The notes under the pieces: generated by a model
What the model was told of the DNA's origin: nothing
Database searches by the model: none
The model's input: the letters and a program-made list of their open reading frames with translations, nothing else
Shown: piece after piece, positions 11,440-23,943 of the stretch
How the letters are laid out: each line of letters opens with the position of its first letter
Position numbering within the stretch: the first letter of the stretch is position 1
Position numbers and translations under genes: made by a program
NCBI GenBank assembly: GCA_009617715.1
Contig: VTFK01000224.1
Coordinates: 626,501 to 690,500, forward strand
DNA: 64,000 nucleotides
Origin: Plectrocnemia conspersa
Taxonomy: Eukaryota > Arthropoda > Insecta > Trichoptera > Polycentropodidae
Direction: 5' to 3'

Positions 11440-13854
11440 ATCAACTCGATACGAACATTTCCACGCAAGGCGTACAAAACTATGTTGTTTTGTGAAACGT
11501 TGACGCACAAAATACAGTATTCAATGTTTTTAATTGTAATTATTAATACGTAACTGTAATTATTTCTTAAGTTATTAAAACATTTAATATAACAAATTGT
11601 GTCCATCTCTTAAATATCAGTTAACCTTCTCTAGACTAAGCGGGGTACATATTCACCCCAATTTTTTGCTATTTCAACCATTTGTTAAATATCTATCTTA
11701 ATATTTACTGTAATCAATCAAGATATCCCAACGCATAGAATACAAAAAATATATTAATAAATAATGATATAGAAGTTTTGAGATTATAAATAACCGTATT
11801 TTTACGTTTCGGTGTTTACACTTGATAATTAATTTTAATTTGTAACTTTATTTGAATATGAAATATAAAAAAAATGTATTATTTTGTGTGGTAACTAATT
11901 GAACACTAGTTAGCTAATCGACACTGCCGTGTAATCTGCTTCCTCTGAGTGTATGGTTGGGGAAAGCTATTTATAGATAAATTTGATGGCGATAAAATGC
12001 GTTTTAAACATGCTCAAAATAAAAATTTAAATTAATTTCACTTTTATATTAACTTTTTCAGTTTGAGGTTAATTTGTACTCAATACTTGTTCTCGATCCC
12101 ATTTTCAAAGTCTCGGTACGCAAAGGTAAATCTGTTATTTGGGGACATATTTAACTTGATATCATTTAAAAAAGTATAGAAACAAACAAAAACTATTACA
12201 TAATTCAATTAATTAATTAAACAGATAATTAAATTTAAAAAAAATCAAATTTCATTTTGCAATATTTATATCTAAATGATGTAAAAATCTGGGGGTCAAA
12301 ATAACCACTTCAAAGCTTTCAGTACCAGCGATGTGGAATATGTTTGAGTATTTTATAAAAGGAAAAGCGTCTCTACAAGAAATAGTGATCCATGACAATC
12401 TTAATATTCGTTCGTATGTTAGAATTTTTGAATCACTTACGAGTCGTAATGTACTAAAACCAATAGCTGCAAGCACGGCTTTGATGTATCAGAAAACTTT
12501 TATGAATAAAAAGTATTGTATGTATTGCTTATTGAGTAATGATAAAAATATTATTTTATAAATGATCGAAATATAAAGAAAAATTGTAGAGGCATTCACT
12601 ATGCAGCAAAAATTTTGTGGAGTTATTAGATAAAAGTTGGAAAAAGGCATACATTATTTATCTATTAGTCTCAGATTTGACCACGCTGGAATATTGCCGA
12701 ATTTTGTAAAAAATAGAGACACATTTTGACTGAAGGTGGTTTGAGACAATTCATGAAAATGATACAATACATTATGGGACAAAATACATATAATTAAACA
12801 TCTTGAAAAATGAATTATAATTTTATTTTATTTATTACAAAAGTTATGTTGCACAATTTTCAGTTGAATTTTAAATAGGTAATATATATATGTAGATAAA
12901 GAAGTATACATTTCCGTTAAATTAAAATAACATTAATTTTATTTTTTAAATAAACATCTTGAATTTTTTCAAGATATTCTTTGTAAAATGTTTATTTTTT
13001 TGTAAACATTTTTCTTATACATATCGCTGTAGTTCTGATATCTAGTAACCAATTTGAGAAATTTATGGTTTATGAGCTATTTTTTAATGAGATATATTCC
13101 ATAAGCAGGCGAATATTAAAACTACTATAGCGACAAGTCAATTCTTTAATGAATTTTCATACCACCACTATACATGTTTTTTATTGGGTTACGAGGTATT
13201 AGAACTAAAACGACGATATTATGTAATACATTTATATCACATAAAATAAAACAATTTAACACATTTAAAATAAATGTAATATATTACTAATAAATATATA
13301 ACACATGCACTCAATAATGAAAATCATATTTCACGTGTTGCTGTTAATTTTTTACAAATAACAATTTCTTGATTATTTTTTTAACAATAAACCAAACACT
13401 ACATTTACATATAATATTAAATAATATACAATAAAGAGCACGAATAGGTCACTTTCAACTGTTAAGTTAAGCTTTCCTAAAATGCAAAAAAATTATATAA
13501 CATATCGCCATATGTCAAGCCATTAATACACATTTCAGATTCCATCCTATGAAAATCTACAGTTCAAACACCGAATATAGAAGTAACTCTACTACACGTT
13601 TAAATTCGTAGAAGAAATATTATTTTGATAAAACATAGGCGTAAAAAATTACATTTTGATAAAAATTAATAGTCGTTCCCCTCATCGAAAAGCCAATACG
13701 GACTACTCAGATTTATAAGACTAGGTTCCAGGAGATGTTGTGTCGACCGAGTCCAAATTAAAACATGACGAGGGGCACGTATAAATAATTAATTGTGATT
13801 CGTTTGTAACATGTCTTCGCTCACTCGTAACGGTGTGCGAACGTATACCGATCA
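11440..13854. other. SELENOM / RNF185 convergent intergenic region
   Basis: About 2.4 kb, AT-rich. It holds the 3' UTR of SELENOM and downstream sequence of RNF185. An open stretch at 12331-12561 (76 codons, starting MWNMFEYFIKGKASLQEI) has no recognisable homology and may be a transposon relic. No further gene seen. Confidence 0.5.
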
Positions 13855-16691
13855 CTATGCCAGAATCAACCACAAGATGAAAAGTAAAGCTACGTAAAGG
13901 AAAATCTTCGACAGTAGCTGCTCATCGCCGTATTGCGCCGTTCCTCGTGGAGCTAAAAATGAATTAAATCAGAATAAAAACAAAGTACATGACGAAAACG
14001 TTCCAGCTATATTTCTATGCTGAATTTAAGAATATTAATTAAAATGTAGTTTTCGAGATTTGTTCACTGTTAAAAATATTAAAAAAAAGTTGCAAAGATA
14101 ATTAGGAATTATTTATTAGGAGTTAAATTTTACCAACGCTCAATATCATAAAAATATAGCCAATAAAAAGATTGTGAGTTTTTTAATCATAAACATTAAA
14201 AATAAATGCTTAATTTATCACAATTACATAATTTATTAATTACATTAACATTCAGTGCCCGTGGATTAGTGAGCTGACTAGTAAACTTTTCACCTGCAAA
14301 CATGAACGCACTCGTGTTGCTTTGTTGTGATTAGAAATTAGGGTAGGGTCGGTTTTATACAGCCACTGCTGCGTTTGCACATATATACTGAAACAATTAT
14401 TGGGCGCATGCACAAGTCATGTTAACACTCAAAGTGACGTGCCTTTTTTTACCGCATATAATAACTTTTGAATTAACAGTAATTAAAAACTAAAAAATTA
14501 TCAAATGTTTTGACCTGTATGCTAAAATTATTTAATGGGTCTCATATCATAAAATTTAAAATCATATAATTTGTTTTATTCTACTTTGTAGTTAAAAAAA
14601 TATTTACAAAGAAACTGAATATTTTGAAGCTCAAAATAAATAAAATTGCATCGCACGATAAATTCTGAAGGAAAAAAAAGGATAAATAAATTTAAACTTG
14701 AATAAAAAGTTAATCTTTTGGGACTTTCCCATCATTGGGGTTCAAATTTATTCTAAGAACAAACAAAATGAAAAAAATAAGTTTTATTGAGTTTCTTCAA
14801 TTTTTTTGTACTGCTCATCGATAGAAATTGACATATTTACGATAATTATTCTATCAAAATTACGTCAATACATTTAGGGGTCATTAACATATTTGTGATT
14901 ACTTGGAACAAAGTTTTCCATTCAATTTCTTCGATTAATATTATGAGTGATTTGCGTACTGCTTATCAATAAAAATTTACATACTCATGACAATTATACA
15001 TTTTACCACCAAAATTATGTCAATACGTTCAGGGGTCATTGTAATATTTCCGATTACTTGAAATACCAAGTATTCACAAACCTTAAAATGCAATTTCTTC
15101 CATTAGGACTGTTAGTGATTACATAGTGAGCCACAGAAATAACCGAACAATTCATTCTACAATAAGACCACATTGAAATTATAATAGAAAGATATGTATA
15201 ATGCAGGCTTAAGGTGCTTTGAAGTGTAAATATATTAAATTAAGCAAAAGACTACAAACATTAATGCCTTTGTATAGGTGATATAGGTAAATTAGAATAT
15301 TTAAAAAATATGGCACACAATATTGATAACAGAAAAGTACTGAAAAATGACTTTATTAATTATTTTATTTAAAGCAAATTTCAGTACTTGTTTATTATCA
15401 CGGCTTCACTCTCAATTTGCCAGTTGCGAAAGTTCATTTACTGTTCAAACCCAAACCTAACCTAAGCAAAGTAATCATTATGCCGTTATTATATTCGTTT
15501 AGGTTAGGTCTGGGTTTAAACAACAAATGGTTTGGTGCCATGATAATAAACAAGTACCAAATAAAATCAATGCATATCAGCAAACAATCCTCAAAATCAG
15601 CATTTTTCTTATATTTTATTTATATTGAGTTTCAAAATATTGTTTCTTTGTAAATATTTTTATAAAATAGAAATACAAATACAAAAACAAATTCTATGAT
15701 TCTAATCTTGATGTTATGCGACGACAGATTGAAAACCACTGGTTAAATCATTTTAAAATATGTACCGATACATTCAAAACATTTTATAAATTTATAAATG
15801 ACCCATCGAGTGTCGAGACGACTTTTGCGCATGCGCCAAATTGCTTCATATGTATGCAAACGCAGCAATGGCCGGTATAAACTCGACCTGTACAAATATA
15901 CATTCTTCGAATTTTAAATTTGTTTTAAGGCATTCTCTCAGTATTTATGAACAATTTCCAAGAATTTTAGAAGTTTTGGAATGTTCAATGATAGCTTAAA
16001 AGTGTATTAACCTAAAAAATCGTATACGGTTTGCCACTATTCGTCAGTCTATTGTGTTATATCATACCGGCTGTGGGGCGAGGATCTCCAAAATTAAAAG
16101 TAGAAGTGATGAATCCGAACGGGAAAGCGCCGATTCCAAACGACATATAAAAACCGTCTCCGAATCCAAATCCAGGGAATCCGCCGGCATTTTCCGGCTC
16201 AGTTCTTTGTCCCGCAGGCCTCGGCGGAACCTAATATGTTATAAAATATATAGAATACTGACGGAAAAATCTGTACAATTAAGATAAAATGTATTACTTT
16301 GTTTCTGGGATCTTCTTGTTTAGCACTCCCGCGTCCATACAGCGGAATGACTTTGTCTTTACTGATCGCGGCTTTGCAAACTGGACACACTTGACGATCG
16401 GGTCTAGTTTCTAGCCACTGATGCAAACACGGCCAACTGTAACATCATAATACTTTTAATTTATTTATTGCAATGCTGTAACAATAGTTGCAAATTTAAT
16501 AGGCGGAAGAGGAACTGCACATGAATATGCTACAATACGAACCAAAACAAGTGGCCGCACAAGCTGACAACGGCGTCTTTGGCCGTGTCCAAGCAAATAT
16601 TGCACTCCAGCATCCTATCTTCGGGACGTTCTTCTTCTCCGCTCCCGCCCGGAGAGTCCTTCTTCGTTTTGGGTTTGCTGGTGGTCGCCAT
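13855..16691 (-). CDS. RNF185: RNF185/RNF5-type ER-anchored RING E3 ubiquitin ligase
   Basis: Membrane E3 ligase of ER-associated degradation. Four exons on the minus strand: 16543-16691, 16298-16436, 16068-16230, 13855-13952, joining in phase to 182 residues (human RNF185 has 192). A RING of the C3HC4 type begins at Cys30 ([20 protein letters not shown], then [20 protein letters not shown]). It is followed by [18 protein letters not shown], the proline-rich [13 protein letters not shown], a hydrophobic Gly/Phe segment ([17 protein letters not shown]) and a C-terminal anchor ([20 protein letters not shown]). The last exon sits 2.1 kb away and was found because the anchor matches the family; an in-frame TAA just after the exon 3 donor would otherwise cut it off. 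The start is the ATG directly before [10 protein letters not shown]; upstream in-frame ATG codons are in the 5' UTR. Confidence 0.92.
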
Positions 16692-17030
16692 CGCCGTAAA
16701 TTTGGCCGCGAGGCTTAATCGTGTGCCGAAGTCGAATCGCAAAAAATAATATGCAAACAAGTGACGTATGAAGTTATCGGGTCATGTGATTCGAAAGAGA
16801 CGGACAGCCTCGATCATGAGTTCGTCGGCGGCGCACGCCCCCGAATCGTCTCGGCGTCGATTACGCGCCTATCTCTGCGACCTTTCGCAAATTTCAATAT
16901 TGTGAAAACAAACACGTACACAGGACGTCGGTGGTGGTGTTCATGATGGTGGTGTTTCTTTTATTAATAAATGCGGTGCTGACCTCGAAATATTCGGCCA
17001 ATACCTCCAATACCTAAATAGCAATTATAA
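16692..17030. promoter_or_regulatory. Upstream region of RNF185
   Basis: About 340 bp upstream of the RNF185 start, clearly richer in CG dinucleotides than the flanking DNA (for example GCGGCGCACGCCCCCGAATC near 16827). This is compatible with a housekeeping promoter; no TATA or initiator could be assigned. Confidence 0.35.
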
Positions 17031-17039
17031 TAATTTTAA

Positions 17040-17710
17040 ACACACACAAACATATTATTAGCCAGGAGTGTCATTTGCTCCTTCCCCTTGAATTTAGCCA
17101 GAAAAATGCGTGAAGAAGAATCTTAAACAAATCGAAATATTAAAAAACGACCACTGACATTTGTCTCCTCCCTGAAAAGAGCTAAAATTATCTCCCTGAT
17201 TATTAACCAGAAATTTTCGGGTTATCCCGCAAAAAAAATCTAAAAAAAAACAGTCACGAATTTAACACAATTTTTTTAAGTTATATATATATTATTTCAG
17301 TAAAATCATATCGAAATACATTTTCAAGGTGTTAGTAAAATTATATGATTTCAACATTACCATACGTAGTAATATTATATACTCGTATACATTAACATAC
17401 TAATTAATATTTATTTACATGCGTATAAATGTTACAGGGAATCTGTATTTTTCAGTGTAGTTATATTTTCATTAGTGTAGTCCAAATACATTTTCACTAA
17501 TAAATATATTTTTCTATTAGCCAAAATATAATTTAATAGATAGGGGCTAGTGAAATTATATGCTCCACTAAAATGTCTATGAAACTCAATTTGACAGTTG
17601 TGAAACGTCCATTTGCTGTTCAATCTCAATCCTAATCTGATTGTCAATATTGTCAATATATACAAAAATTGAACTCTACTTAGTTTAAGAACTATCATTC
17701 TTAAACTAAG
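17040..17710 (+). repeat. Partial copy of the palindrome-bearing repeat family
   Basis: Shares ordered blocks with 44005-45260 and, reversed, with 57868-59450: a segment near 17050-17230 ending TTCGGGTTATCCC, then AATGTTACAGGGAATCTGTA, CAAATACATTTTCACTAATA and CTCAATTTGACAGTTGTGAA. The palindromic centre is missing. No coding capacity. Confidence 0.65.
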
Positions 17711-17777
17711 AATAGTTCAATTTTTTATAAACATTCAAATCGGCAGTCGAAATTGGCACAAATTTCACCAGTGAAAT

Positions 17778-18215
17778 TTACCTGTAATTAAAATGATAAT
17801 TGCGTTTTTGCATTTCTTCCAAATGTTCTTTGCAACTTGAAAAAAATGTAAAAACATCGTTAGTCAACGTTGATTTAAAATCCTTTAATTTGTATTTAAA
17901 TCCGTTCAAATAACCGAAATAATTAGAAATATTCTGTCGCTTGCCATGCAATTTTAAATTCAACTCGTGCAAATGGTTGGTAATGTGGGAGCCTAGACTT
18001 GTTATGGCCACAACTTTGCTGCACTTGCGTAGCACTTGCGTGACGGTTATTCTCTCCACTGGCAATCTTCCTCTATCTACCTCACTTAAAAAATCACGAA
18101 ATTTTGTATTAAGCTCATCGAGAATTTTTGTTCGAAGATAGGGTGCTACGGGAACTAAAAATAAGTTTATGTTCAAAGGGCATCTCCAAAATTTTTTTTG
18201 AGGAGAATTTCTCAA
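17778..18215 (-). pseudogene. hAT-superfamily (ZBED5/GTF2IRD2-like) transposase fragment
   Basis: A 145-codon open stretch on the minus strand contains HITNHLHELNLKLHGKRQNI followed by GYLNGFKYKLKDFKSTLTND and FTFFSSCKEHLEEMQK. This is the conserved HLNxLNxxLQGK...FKxKL block of hAT transposases related to ZBED5 and GTF2IRD2. The DDE core and BED finger are absent nearby, so it is a fragment. The N-terminal part of the open stretch may be unrelated read-through. Confidence 0.65.
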
Positions 18216-18289
18216 AAAATACCATTTTTTAAATTTTTATTCAAGGAGGACAAAGAAAAACAAAAGGATGACAACATTTTTGAAGAGAA

Positions 18290-18440
18290 CTGTTGCGTGT
18301 AGGGATACGCGTGCTGGTTAGTTCTTAGGTCTGAATCCAAAAACACGTGTGCTTGTGTAAAAGCTTTATTGAGCTCGGCGTGGTCCGACCGCTTCGTAAC
18401 GACGATCGGAGCCGACTGGTGTCAAAATTGGGGGCTTTCC
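18290..18440 (-). repeat. LTR-like fragment with poly(A) signal
   Basis: On the minus strand the segment reads CGAGCTCAATAAAGCTTTTA and then ACACAAGCACACGTGTT, the look of an LTR R/U5 region with AATAAA. It is GC-richer than its surroundings. Only one copy is in the window, so the assignment is tentative. Confidence 0.3.
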
Positions 18441-18572
18441 CGAACGCTGAATGATGGCGTTCGCGAACGCGTACAAACGACGAAACGAGCGTCAACAAGA
18501 ACAATTCTTCTGGAATGAGAACGTCTGGTCACCTTATCATTAGGCACTTATATAATTTGCATGATAACAAGG

Positions 18573-18794
18573 TTTAGGGACGGTGATGGTGACGGGTGGC
18601 AATTAGACACAAATTGAGCCGCTGCAGTAGTATTTTTATTGAAGATATGAGCTGTTTACATTGTAAAAAGGCGGACGCGAGACGATGCGTCCGAACGCCC
18701 GGAAGATTGGCCGTGTAGAGAGAAAATCGTCACGCCAATGCTACTCTAGTGCCGACTAGTTTTTGGCCATAACAAATATAAAATCGGGTCCCAT
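18573..18794 (-). mobile_element. Solo LTR of the family seen at 38.8-40.5 kb
   Basis: In reverse orientation this ~221 bp block matches the 223 bp LTRs of the element at 38806-40511 from end to end. It starts TGGGACCCGATTTTAT, passes GTTATGGCCAAAAACTAGTC and CTGCAGCGGCTCAATTTGTG, and finishes GCCACCCGTCACCATCACC with CCCTAAA. It is clearly more diverged than the 38-40 kb pair. No internal region adjoins it, so it is a solo LTR left by recombination. Confidence 0.75.
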
Positions 18795-20390
18795 AAGGGT
18801 ATTGAATTTTATTATTAGGCAGCTTCCATAAATGATGTCACAGGTTCTAAGAATTTTTATATAAAACAAGTTGGTTAAATAACGGGATTCTAACATTATT
18901 AACCGGATCCTGCAATAAAACAATTTAAAGCTATTTTTAGGTGCATATTCGAAAAAACTAAGATGAGAACCTATACAGTTTTTTATTCTTCTATAAATAA
19001 TTATTTTCTTTATTGAAAAATTCAAATTATAGTTTGTTTGCTAGGCTAACAAATATATAAATTTGTTACGTTCATGGTCACTTTTTTCCAGTTTAGATCA
19101 CTTTTGACAGTTCTCGGAATTGACATGTTCCCACATAAATGTGTAACTTTAATTTATTTTACGTGTTATGATATTACTTTGATATGGAGAATCTTCCCAA
19201 GTCTTTTCAATAGAGAAAAAAAGATAACTGTTTTCGATGTGATATAAAAACAATCGAAGAAGTGCATCGATGGTTTAAAGAGTAGAGTGCTTTATCAATA
19301 ACGTGTTGGATTAATAAAAGGCGACAAACAAATAATCCCACTCGTTTTCTTTATAGGTGTTTTATTTTATTAGAAATATAAAGCTTTGATTTATCATAGT
19401 GCTAATAAATTGTGTCATCACACTACTGGAAAAAACTTTATTTTATGAAGCTGAAATTGATCTACTAGTAAAAAACACAAAGCATACCTTAGCTACAGAT
19501 TCTTATGTCAAGGTAAATCATAGTTGCGATATCATTTATTTTTCACATTCTTTTGTAAGCTATCAAAAAAAATGTTTACTATTTAGAATGACTATCAGAC
19601 TATTATTAAATTTATCGAGAAGCATAATCATGATATCATTTGTGCTGATATATTATCAAATTTGCGTCCATTGGAGGAAATAAGAATCATGTTTAATAAT
19701 TATTTCGATTGAGGACTGAGCGTCAGGGAGTCACTCGACACTCACAAGTCACACTTTCGGTTAAAACGAAAAAACATGTTGCATCATCGAAATGACCGAT
19801 GCTTCTATTCTGTTGGAAGAATGTATGGAATAGAGATAATTTATACGTCGAAAATATAGAGGTAATTTAAAATATTTTGTAGATATAATGATACTTTGTC
19901 GTATTATTTCATCTAATTTTTTTTAAATTTTGTTATAGAGTGACGACGATGAACATAAAGAAAATAAAGGAAAAAATGACCAAGATATTGATGAGGACTA
20001 TTCAACATCGAGCAAGAGTTGTGAAAAAACAAATACAAATATTGTGTAGAATAACGATGACAAAAAATGGATTTTCTTACAGCATATGCCAAATACCGAA
20101 ATAATAAACACATATATGACATGCTTAGTAAAACATGTAGATAAATGTAAAACGTACGAGTGTTGTAAGAAAAAAATTTCATGGGCAAATAAACCAAAAA
20201 CCAGAAGGCGAACGTAGTTAACCAATATTTGCTAAAAAATTAGATCCATAATTTAATCAATTTAAACGAATATGATAATCATATTTTTGTGTATATTTAT
20301 ATAAATTAGTTTTAATCTACACAAACCTAACAAAAACTTAAATAACTTTTTTCTTAAGAAATAAATATTTACCATTTGTAAATACATCCA
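18795..20390. other. AT-rich intergenic DNA, no gene recognised
   Basis: Holds a CTTCCATAAATGATGTCACA motif at about 18822, like the TIR of the small element at 24657-24768. It also has several short open stretches (19399-19683; the acidic SDDDEHKENKGKNDQD around 19938) that lack homology I recognise and are interrupted by stops. Confidence 0.4.
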
Positions 20391-20391
20391 G

Positions 20392-21377
20392 GCCTCGTTA
20401 TAACACGGTCATATGGTTCCAAAAAAAAACGCAGTGTTATACAAGGTTTGCAGTTCATACAAAATTAGGGTTTGCGTTCCAAGAAAATATCTAAGTTAGT
20501 TAATACCCTTTATTTCTTAAATAAACAATCAAAAAAATATACATTTTCATATTTATCGAATTTTTTTTTAATATGTAACATATAATCATACATTCATCAT
20601 CGCTATCACTTAAAATTCAATATGCTCGACTCTTTTTCGAGATCGGTTGTAAGTTTTCATCATCAGAGGACTCTGGAGTATTTTTGGATTTAACCTTTAA
20701 GAAATCTGTAATAAGCGATTGTCTACTTTTAGCATATAAATCTTTACGTATTTCGTTATAAGGGGCCAAGATCTGCTGTAATCCCTCTTCAACTTCAAAC
20801 CTCTTTCCGTCATAGGATCATTTTCTATAAAAAAATGTTCTAATTTATCAGCCAATCCCAAGCTGTCATTTATTGTTTTTAATGTAAAACATTTAACTAC
20901 TTCACTGCAACTGCTTTCTAAGTCATTAACTATGGTAGTTTCATCTAACATTTGTTCTTCTAATTATTTTTGTTCAACATACGATCTTCCAATATTTCTC
21001 CAATATCTTGAATATCCATATCATGAAATTTTTCCCCATTAATACCACGACAAATGCTAATTATTTTTTGGTATTCATCTTCTATTTGTGGTACAACATT
21101 GTCTCCAGGGACTACTTCTGGCCACAGCTTTTTCCAGCAAGAATTTAAAGTCGATTAATTTATTTCTTTAATGGATGTAGAGACCATATCGATGCAATTT
21201 CGAATAGAAAATTTTTTCAAAGCTTGTGTAACTGTTAAATTCTCATCTTGTCGTAGCGCGATCCAATAAATCAAACATGTTGATTAATTTTTAATTGTTG
21301 TTTTATTCAGAAACCATGTTATATATAACGTGTTGTACAAAAATATGCCACAATTCATCAACCGTGTTATATGAGGC
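20392..21377 (-). mobile_element. Second Tigger-like element, degenerate, with TIRs
   Basis: The ends are inverted repeats: GCCTCGTTATAACACGGT at 20392 and ACCGTGTTATATGAGGC ending at 21377. The minus strand carries a decayed Tigger-type transposase C-terminal half: LTVTQALKKFSIRNCIDM, then LNSCWKKLWPEVVPGDNVVP, QIEDEYQKIISICRGINGEK and DIQDIGEILEDRMLN. The LNxCWKKLWP...DD-rich tail is typical of the family. In-frame stops and the missing DDE core show it is dead. Confidence 0.7.
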
Positions 21378-22005
21378 TTTGGTGTATACATATATCCAGT
21401 TTCAATATTACCAATTATAAAAAATAAGCCAATTGGTCTTACAACTTCAATGTCGTGAATTTTGGAAAATATGTACATTATTTCTAATATCTAAAAATAT
21501 TTACATTAGTATGCCTATCTAATATAAATTTTGTCCTTTTCGTTTGATAAAATTTTAACACCCTCCATGAAGAGGAAAAAAATGGTTATTTAAATCAGTC
21601 GATTTTCTAAGAATTTGGTTTTGTAGTTTTCCATTAAAGTCCGAACATTATTAAAATCTTCATTATTAAACACTTCACAATAATACAGAAATAAAGTAAG
21701 TTTAACCCCAGTACCATCACACGTTCCAAGCTTTAAAGGACTTTTTTATGTAATTAATTACTTTTGTAACAATACGAGGAAATATTTTAGTTTCCTCGTT
21801 CATATTTTTGGATCGTGAAGCATACAGTGCGTCCGGATAACTTTATATTTAACTAATGCCTTAAAATCTGACACGTGTCTTGACATTGATGTGCTTCGTT
21901 AGTAGAAAGTCAAATGCAATTATTCCACTTCATAGCGTTCTTTTGAAAAACTTACTGATTATATTAAAAAATCACACGAACGTACCTTTGCTAGGGATGG
22001 AGTTG

Positions 22006-22007
<2 letters not shown>

Positions 22008-22060
<53 letters not shown>
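22008..22060. repeat. (AT)n microsatellite
   Basis: About 26 uninterrupted AT dinucleotides in otherwise unremarkable intergenic DNA. Likely length-variable. Confidence 0.95.
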
Positions 22061-22062
<2 letters not shown>

Positions 22063-23560
22063 CTATCTGTTTTTGAAACACCATTTAAAAAAACATCTTA
22101 GGAACTCATGGGCATATTTTAAATGTGTCGCTTCGTTTCAACTTGAATAGTGTAACTCTCTTTATTTAGTAAGTCCTTTGTTTTATTGTCACTATTCTGA
22201 TGTTGTCTCGACCCTTGTTATATTTTTTTTAATATTGACTATTCTTCTGCAGTCATTTAATTATGAAAAACTCATAACAGTATTAAAATTTTCAAGAGCA
22301 GATTTTTTTCTTATATTTTTAATAACAATTTTCACATCTAAGTGAATTGTGCACGACATAAATGATATTTATTTATTTTGCACAATATTCGTTTATGTTC
22401 GACCTTTTATCTCGCGTTGCGCATGTCAATTGTCGGCCATATTAGACGTCAATACGGTCAATATAGACTGCGTATTTCTCACGCTCGGCGATTTATTCGT
22501 TTTGAAAATGACGGTTTGGCAGTAATACGGATCAACTATCCATCCCGGATTATCACTTTCCTGCAGATCATTGAAACGGAATTCAAATAACCAAAATACA
22601 CAATTATTTTATTATCTTCCAATTCGCCACGACCTGCTGCCATCTAGGCGAATTGCTGCCAACTAGGTGAATGACTTTTCCAAGAAATTACGGTAAGCAA
22701 CGCTAAGATTGTTTTAACGTGTATAGATAGGCTTAACATATTTATGAAACTAAACCGGGACAGCTAAAAACAAGGTCATTTCGGATAATTTTATAATTTT
22801 GGGATACTGAGATGTGTAAGTTAGGTTGGAATGCAAGATGTTGTTGAGAGCTAAAAACTAGATCGTCAAGGAAAATTTTGCTAATTTGTATTATTCAAAA
22901 TAAAGCTTTAGTTTTGTATATATTTATGTTCTTTAAATAATTATATATTTAGAAATTAAAATTTCATTGAAAATCGATTTGACGCAGCTCCACATAACCC
23001 TAGGTCGTGAAACGCTACTTTAGTGTACTCTTATTGCTAACGGGGTTACTCTAAGGTTTTAACGGAATTTCAGAAACTCGTTAAAATTATAAAAATCTTG
23101 AAACCCATTGTTTGAAAATAGAAAATACGTTATATTTTTGGTAAAAAAATAATTGATATGAATTTTTTAAAATTATTTTCGGCGCTTAGAATTTTGAAAA
23201 CAAGCTATAGTATATTGATATTCGAATACATAGCAGATAAAAGGAGCTAATATGCGCAAGCGAACTTAACTGTTAGCCATGCACTCATAGTAAAAAGTCA
23301 ACTTGATTGTCCTAGTTGTAGTAACAACGAATAAATTATTAAATTGATAGATTTTATTTTCATTCGTTGACTAGATGTTTAGATTTATATTAAGAATAAG
23401 ACTTGGCTTTTAATTTTATATAATAGTTTACTGTATTTATTAGTGTAATATAAATTGTGAAGAAGTATTGTTTGTAAGTTATATTGCATTTTTCAACGCA
23501 ATTTTATTATTTTACCTCAGTTTCGACACTTTTGTTGTTAATTGCATGATTCAATAAATC
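22061..23560. other. Intergenic DNA, nothing recognised
   Basis: AT-rich, with short open stretches only. No homology, TIR pair or RNA gene seen. Confidence 0.4.
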
Positions 23561-23564
23561 TATA

Positions 23565-23750
23565 TTCGCCTTCTATCGTCAGGGGCATCATTTCAGCTTT
23601 TTCCAGGGGGCAGGGAAGTTAGCTAGTCCGTGGTCGTTTTTTAAATGTTTAAATTTCATTAAGATTCATAGTATTTCATTAGATGACATGCATATTTCAC
23701 CCCCATTCAAGGGGGATGGGGCAAATGATCCCACCTGCCATCGCGTATAT
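23565..23750 (-). repeat. End segment of the palindrome-bearing repeat family
   Basis: Contains TCATTTCAGCTTTTTCCAGG and CATTAGATGACATGCATATT, matching the end blocks at 57885-58190 and 59320-59440 in the same orientation. It ends near the fold-back element at 23796. Confidence 0.6.
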
Positions 23751-23795
23751 ATGAGTGTATACAGAGAGTAAATCGATGTATGAGTGTATATAGAG

Positions 23796-23943
23796 GCGGT
23801 CGGTGAAACGATGCGTCTCAGTCGCACGATCGTGTGACAGAGTGAGAGAGGCGGGGCCTGGGACCCACCTCTCTCTGTCATACGCACGCGTCGACGCGGT
23901 GCTTTGCGATCGTGCGATTGAGACACAACGCTTCACCGGCCGC
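23796..23943. mobile_element. Fold-back (nearly fully palindromic) element
   Basis: The left arm 23796-23832 (GCGGTCGGTGAAACGATGCG...CACGATCG) pairs with the right arm 23907-23943 (CGATCGTGCG...CACCGGCCGC) with a few mismatches. The region between continues to pair (GTGACAGAGTGAGAGAGG against CCTCTCTCTGTCATAC), leaving a short GC-rich loop. A related half with CGATCGTGTGACTGCGATAC lies at about 42510-42580. No coding capacity; probably a MITE. Confidence 0.65.

Noticed and set aside
12252..12561. Overlapping open stretches on both strands near 12.3-12.5 kb
   Set aside because: About 75 codons each, no recognised family and no splice-linked neighbours; left as non-coding.
16068..16080. Stop codon just after RNF185 exon 3 (GGTATGATATAA) as the true end of the protein
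   Set aside because: It would remove the conserved C-terminal membrane anchor, which is found as a clean exon at 13855-13952 with matching phase.
19913..20225. Two overlapping minus-strand open stretches
   Set aside because: Aromatic- and Leu-rich translation of AT-rich DNA in two frames at once, without homology.
22008..22060. AT dinucleotide run as an origin or promoter feature
   Set aside because: Simple microsatellite; nothing else supports a function.
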